From: Streptomyces sp. CMB-StM0423
GTDB taxonomy: Bacteria > Actinomycetota > Actinomycetes > Streptomycetales > Streptomycetaceae
Reading direction: 5' to 3'
Assembly: GCF_002847285.1 (NCBI RefSeq)
Contig: NZ_CP025407.1
Coordinates: forward strand, 2,978,501-3,042,500
Length of the DNA: 64,000 nucleotides
How positions within the stretch are numbered: position 1 is the first letter of the stretch; every line of letters starts with the position of its first letter. Of the stretch, positions 60,101 through 64,000 are shown one piece after another. The translations under genes were made by a program, and so were the position numbers. The notes beneath the pieces were generated by a model, which saw only the letters and a program-made list of their open reading frames with translations, was not told the origin of the DNA and made no database searches.

Positions 60101-61603
60101 ATGACCTTCCAGAACGCCTCTGCGGCAGGACCGGATCGCCGCCGGTGGATCGCGCTCGCCGTCGTGCTGACGGCCTCCTTCATGGACCTCGTCGACGCGA
60201 CGATCGTCAACATCGCCATCCCGAGCATCCAGGAGGACACCGGCGCCTCCTTCGGCGCGATCCAGTGGATCACCGCCGGGTACGCGCTCGCCTTCGCCAT
60301 CGGCCTCGTCACCGGCGGCAGGCTCGGTGACATCTACGGCCGCAAGCGGGTCTTCCTGCTCGGCATGGGCGGCTTCACCGTCGCCTCGCTGCTGTGCGGC
60401 ATCGCCGCCGACCCGGCGATGCTCGTGGGCTCGCGGGTGCTGCAGGGCGCGATGGCGGCGCTGATGGTGCCGCAGGTACTCAGCATCATCCACGTCACGT
60501 TCCCCGCGGAGGAACGGGGCAAGGTCTTCGGGATGTTCGGCGCGGTCGCCGGTCTCGGCGCGGTGTCCGGCCCGATGATCGGCGCGCTGCTCACCGAATG
60601 GGACCTGTTCGGGCTGGCCTGGCGGCCGATCTTCCTCATCAACCTGCCCGTCGGCATCGCCGGCCTGATCCTCGGCCGCCGCTTCATCAGCGAGTCGACG
60701 GCACCCGACGCGCTGCGCCTGGACCTGCGCGGGGTGCTGCTGGCCACGGCGGGGCTGCTGATGCTGCTGTACCCGATCACCATGGGCCACGAGAACGACT
60801 GGCCGGCGTGGGGCTTCGTCTCGATGGCCGCGAGCCTGCCGGTGTTCGCCGCCTTCGTCGCGTACCAGAAGCGCAAGCAGCGCGCGGACGGCTCGCCGCT
60901 GGTCGAGCTGACGCTGTTCCGGGTCAAGAGCTTCGCCGCGGGCATCGGGGTACAGCTCGCCTTCAGCACCGGGCTGGGGATCTTCTTCCTGGTGTGGACG
61001 CTGTACATGCAGCTCGGCCTCGGCTGGAGCGCGCTGCACGCGGGCCTGACGGGGCTGCCGTTCTCGCTCGGCTGCTCCGTGGCGGCGGGGATGTCGGTGC
61101 AGAAGCTGACGCCGCGGTTCGGGCGGAAGGTGCTGCACGGCGGTGCGGTGATGATGGTGTCGGGAGCGCTGCTGTACCTGGCGGCGTCCGACCGCTACGG
61201 CACGGAGATCTCCACCTGGCAGATGGCACTGCCGCTGACCCTCCTGGGCGCGGGCATGGGCCTGGTCTTCGCCCCCCTGACGAACGCGGTCCTCTCCGGC
61301 GTCCCGCGCCGCCACGCGGGCTCGGCGTCGGGTCTGATCAACACGACGAACCAGTTGGGGATGGCGCTGGGTCTGGGCCTGGTGTCGGTGGTCTTCTTCG
61401 GCGCGATGGACGAGCCGACGGCCCCGCAGGAGGTGGGCCCGGCGTTCGCGGGGGCGTTCGAGAACGCGATGTGGTGGGTGATCGCGATCCTGGGAGTGGT
61501 CTACGCCCTGCTCTTCGCCCTCCCGAAGCACAACCCGGCGGAGGAGCCGGAGCCGGCCGCGGAGGCGGAGCCGGAGCAGAAGGAAGAACTGGTAACCGTC
61601 TGA
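60101..61603 (+). CDS. MFS transporter, DHA2/EmrB-QacA family
   Basis: 500 aa with 14 predicted spans. ALAVVLTASFMDLVDATIVN (TM1 with motif D1), GGRLGDIYGRKRVF (loop 2-3), QGAMAALMVPQVLSI and the motif C-like GLGAVSGPMIGALL in TM5 mark drug/proton antiporters. Glu-rich C-terminal tail. Probably leaderless and WYL-controlled. Confidence 0.9.
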   Translation: MTFQNASAAGPDRRRWIALAVVLTASFMDLVDATIVNIAIPSIQEDTGASFGAIQWITAGYALAFAIGLVTGGRLGDIYGRKRVFLLGMGGFTVASLLCGIAADPAMLVGSRVLQGAMAALMVPQVLSIIHVTFPAEERGKVFGMFGAVAGLGAVSGPMIGALLTEWDLFGLAWRPIFLINLPVGIAGLILGRRFISESTAPDALRLDLRGVLLATAGLLMLLYPITMGHENDWPAWGFVSMAASLPVFAAFVAYQKRKQRADGSPLVELTLFRVKSFAAGIGVQLAFSTGLGIFFLVWTLYMQLGLGWSALHAGLTGLPFSLGCSVAAGMSVQKLTPRFGRKVLHGGAVMMVSGALLYLAASDRYGTEISTWQMALPLTLLGAGMGLVFAPLTNAVLSGVPRRHAGSASGLINTTNQLGMALGLGLVSVVFFGAMDEPTAPQEVGPAFAGAFENAMWWVIAILGVVYALLFALPKHNPAEEPEPAAEAEPEQKEELVTV

Positions 61604-61617
61604 CACGACGACGCCGT

Positions 61618-61659
61618 ACGGAACGGGGTGCAGCCCACGAGGGCGGCACCCCGTTCCGT
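61618..61659. terminator. Bidirectional hairpin between exporter and MMPL genes
   Basis: 14-bp perfect stem ACGGAACGGGGTGC/GCACCCCGTTCCGT, 14-nt loop. Confidence 0.85.
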
Positions 61660-61676
61660 TGCGCGAGGGCCGCGCC

Positions 61677-63923
61677 CTACTCCGGGCCGCCGGCCGTCTT
61701 CGCCAGCTCCTCCCGGCGCGGCTCGGCTTCCGGTCCGCCGGGGGTGTCGCGGGGTTCTACCGCGAGGTGGGGGAGGTGGCGGTCCAGCCAGGTGGGGAGC
61801 CACCAGTTGGCGGGGCCTATCAGGTGCATCAGGGCGGGGACCAGCATCGTGCGGATCACGAAGGCGTCCAGGGCCACCGCGCCGGCCAGGCCGATGCCCG
61901 CCATCACGCCCTCCAGGTCGCCGCTCAGGACGAACGCGCTGAAGACGCAGATCATGATGAGCGCCGCCGCGTTGATGACCCGGCTGGACTCCGCCAGGCC
62001 GACGCGGACCGCGCGGGCGTTGTCGCCGTGGTGGACCCACTCCTCGTGCATGCGGCTGACCAGGAACACCTGGTAGTCCATCGACAGGCCGAAGAGCATC
62101 GCCAGCATGATGACCGGGAGGAACGCCGTGATCGGCACCTCGCGGCCGAGGCCGAAGAGGTCGCTGCCCCAGCCCCATTGGAAGATCGCGACCAGGGCGC
62201 CGAACGCCGCCGCCGCGGCGAGCAGGTTCATCACCGCCGCCGTCAGCGGTACCACCAGCGAGCGGAACGCGACCAGCAGCAGGACGAAGCCCAGCGCGAC
62301 GATGATGCCGACGAAGAGGGGCAGTTTGCCGGTGATGACGGAGGCGAAGTCCTTGTTGATCGCCGTGACCCCGCCGACGTGGACGTCCAGCGACGTGCCC
62401 TCCTGTGCCGCCGGGATGACGTCGTCCCGTAGCCGGTCGATGAGCTGGTCGGTCGCCTCGTCCTGGGGGGCGCTGTCCGGGACGACCTGGACGACCGTGA
62501 TCCTGCCGCCCGGGGCCGGGGCGGGGGTGCCTACCTCTGCCACGCCTTCGGTTCGGGATACCCGGGTGATCAGTCGGCTCAGTGCGGGGGTGTCCGCCTT
62601 CCCGGGGGTTTCCGCGACCAGTTGGAGCGGGCCGTTGAAGCCCGGCCCGAAGCCGTCCGCGAGGAGGTCGTACGCCTTGCGCGTGGTCTTGGACTCCTGG
62701 TGGTTGCCCTGGTCGGTGGTGCCGAGGCGGAGGGAGAGCAGCGGGAGGGAGACGATCGCGATGACGACGACCGCGAGGGACGCCAGCAGCCGCGGCCTGC
62801 GCTGCACCAGCAGCGCCCACCGCGCCGCCCGGCCGGCGGCTTCCCCCGCCGCCGGGTCCCCCGGCTCCGGAGCGTGCTCCGGGCCGTGTTCCGCGAGGCT
62901 GCGGCGCTGGCGGCGGCTGAGTACCCGCGTCTGCAGGATGCCCAGCAGCGCCGGGAGCAGGGTCACCGACGCCGCGACGCCCAGCAGCACCGTGAGCGAC
63001 GCCGCGATCGCCACCCCGTTCAGGAAGCTGATGCCCAGCGCGATCATGCCGAGCAGCGCCACGCACACCGTCCCGCCGGCGAACAGCACCGCGCGCCCGG
63101 CGGTGTCGAGGGCCCGTACCGCGGAGTCCTCCACCGGCATGCCGCGGTGCAGCCCCGTGCGGTGCCGGGTGACGATGAAGAGCGCGTAGTCGATGGAGAC
63201 GCCGAGGCCGATGAGGCTGCCCAGGAGGGTGGTGGCTTCGGCGAAGTCCGTCGTGTGGCTGAGCAGCGTGACGGTCATCAGGCCCGTACCGATGCCGAAG
63301 ACGGCGCAGACGATCGGCAGCAGCATCGCGAACAGCGAGCCGAACGCGATCGACAGGATGACCGCCGCCGCGACGATGCCCGTGACCTCCGCGAGCCCGC
63401 CGGGCGCGCCCTGCACCGCCTGGATCGCCTCGCCGCCCAGCTCGACCTGGAGTCCGTCGACGTCGCCGGCCGCGGCCTGCGCGGTGTCGACGACCTCCTC
63501 GACGTTCTCCTTCTCCAGGTTCATGGCCTGCTCGGTGAACGTCACCTGCGCGTACGCGATCCGCCCGTCCTCGCTGATCTGCCCGCCGCCTTCGGCCGCG
63601 TACGGGCCGACGACGCGGCCGACCTGCGGTACGCCGGCGATGCCGGCCAGCGCCTCCGTCATCCGCGCGCGGATCTGCGGGTCGCGTACCGAGTCGCCTT
63701 CCGGTGCCCGCCAGACGACGCTGTCGGTGTCCCCGGAGGTCTGCGGGAAGGAGGCGCGCAGCAGGTCGACCGCCTCGGCGGACTCGGTGCCGGGCAGTTC
63801 GAAGTCGTTGGCCCAGCGGCTGCCCGCGGCCTGTGCGGCGACGGCGGTGCCGAGCAGGGCGCACACCCACAGCAGCAGGACGACGAAGCGGTGGCGGAAA
63901 CAGAATCGGGCCAGTGCGGCCAC
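61677..63923 (-). CDS. MMPL/RND-family transporter
   Basis: 748 aa from GTG 63923, which has GAGGAG seven bases upstream and gives VAALARFCFRHRFVVLLLWV; GTG 63971 is also open. 12 spans in two RND halves, each with a large external loop. GVSIDYALFIVTRHR and GLSMDYQVFLVSRMHEEW carry the Asp-Tyr pairs of the proton relay. Such proteins export lipids, siderophores or antibiotics; substrate unknown here. Convergent with the DHA2 exporter. Confidence 0.92.
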   Translation of the reverse strand: MAALARFCFRHRFVVLLLWVCALLGTAVAAQAAGSRWANDFELPGTESAEAVDLLRASFPQTSGDTDSVVWRAPEGDSVRDPQIRARMTEALAGIAGVPQVGRVVGPYAAEGGGQISEDGRIAYAQVTFTEQAMNLEKENVEEVVDTAQAAAGDVDGLQVELGGEAIQAVQGAPGGLAEVTGIVAAAVILSIAFGSLFAMLLPIVCAVFGIGTGLMTVTLLSHTTDFAEATTLLGSLIGLGVSIDYALFIVTRHRTGLHRGMPVEDSAVRALDTAGRAVLFAGGTVCVALLGMIALGISFLNGVAIAASLTVLLGVAASVTLLPALLGILQTRVLSRRQRRSLAEHGPEHAPEPGDPAAGEAAGRAARWALLVQRRPRLLASLAVVVIAIVSLPLLSLRLGTTDQGNHQESKTTRKAYDLLADGFGPGFNGPLQLVAETPGKADTPALSRLITRVSRTEGVAEVGTPAPAPGGRITVVQVVPDSAPQDEATDQLIDRLRDDVIPAAQEGTSLDVHVGGVTAINKDFASVITGKLPLFVGIIVALGFVLLLVAFRSLVVPLTAAVMNLLAAAAAFGALVAIFQWGWGSDLFGLGREVPITAFLPVIMLAMLFGLSMDYQVFLVSRMHEEWVHHGDNARAVRVGLAESSRVINAAALIMICVFSAFVLSGDLEGVMAGIGLAGAVALDAFVIRTMLVPALMHLIGPANWWLPTWLDRHLPHLAVEPRDTPGGPEAEPRREELAKTAGGPE

Positions 63924-64000
63924 GGCGGGGCTCCTCGGCTCGGCGACACGGAGTGGGGGCTTCAGCGTCACCGCGCCGGCCGGGGCGACCCAGGGCCCTC

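Overview
The window is high-GC DNA (long C and G runs, third-position G/C nearly everywhere, GTG starts common) from a Streptomyces or a close relative. The best landmark is the divergent sigQ / afsQ1-afsQ2 block, which is characteristic of streptomycete chromosomes; sdhCDAB, the PGRP/FG-GAP amidase, VanZ, PspC and the NeuA-HAD fusion fit the same assignment. About 55 genes are supported. I see no tRNA, rRNA, CRISPR array, phage gene or recognisable transposase.

1-27 kb: a nucleoside uptake and catabolism island. It holds a BMP-type lipoprotein, a double-ABC ATPase, two permeases, cytidine deaminase, thymidine phosphorylase, adenosine deaminase, purine nucleoside phosphorylase, a PGM2-like phosphomutase, deoxyribose-phosphate aldolase and an aldehyde dehydrogenase. 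Together they form an almost complete route from extracellular nucleoside to free base plus glyceraldehyde-3-phosphate and acetate. Five of its promoters share a 12-bp palindrome, CTACGCGCGTAG (three exact, two near copies), so the dispersed transcription units look like one regulon. Interleaved are the AfsQ1/AfsQ2/SigQ signalling genes, a VanZ protein, PspC, a small secreted protein, an alpha/beta hydrolase and a LysR-MFS pair.

27-45 kb: core metabolism and envelope. A PD-(D/E)XK-like protein is followed by sdhCDAB, an OHCU-decarboxylase-like gene that appears to use a CTG start, a GH20 hexosaminidase, a large PGRP amidase with FG-GAP repeats, two paralogous ECF sigma factors flanking a single-span membrane protein, an L,D-transpeptidase lipoprotein, a sulfotransferase and an acyl-CoA mutase large subunit.

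45-50 kb: the accessory part. A MarR pair, a frameshifted HAD gene and a Vat-like acetyltransferase divergent from a TetR regulator lead into about 1.9 kb of gene-free, repeat-rich DNA: seven 25/26-bp tandem units, then a long inverted repeat of about 260-bp near-identical arms 1 kb apart. Next comes a broken Scr1/DUF5753 regulator with its DUF397 partner.

50-64 kb: an M20 amidohydrolase, then a sialic-acid-type (nonulosonate) surface polymer cluster: NeuB without its SAF domain, a NeuA-phosphatase fusion with an Ala-rich insert, a GT52-like and a polysialyltransferase-like enzyme, a DUF6716-type and a GT2 glycosyltransferase. The window closes with a WYL regulator divergent from a DHA2 MFS pump, with a clear operator between them, and an MMPL transporter.
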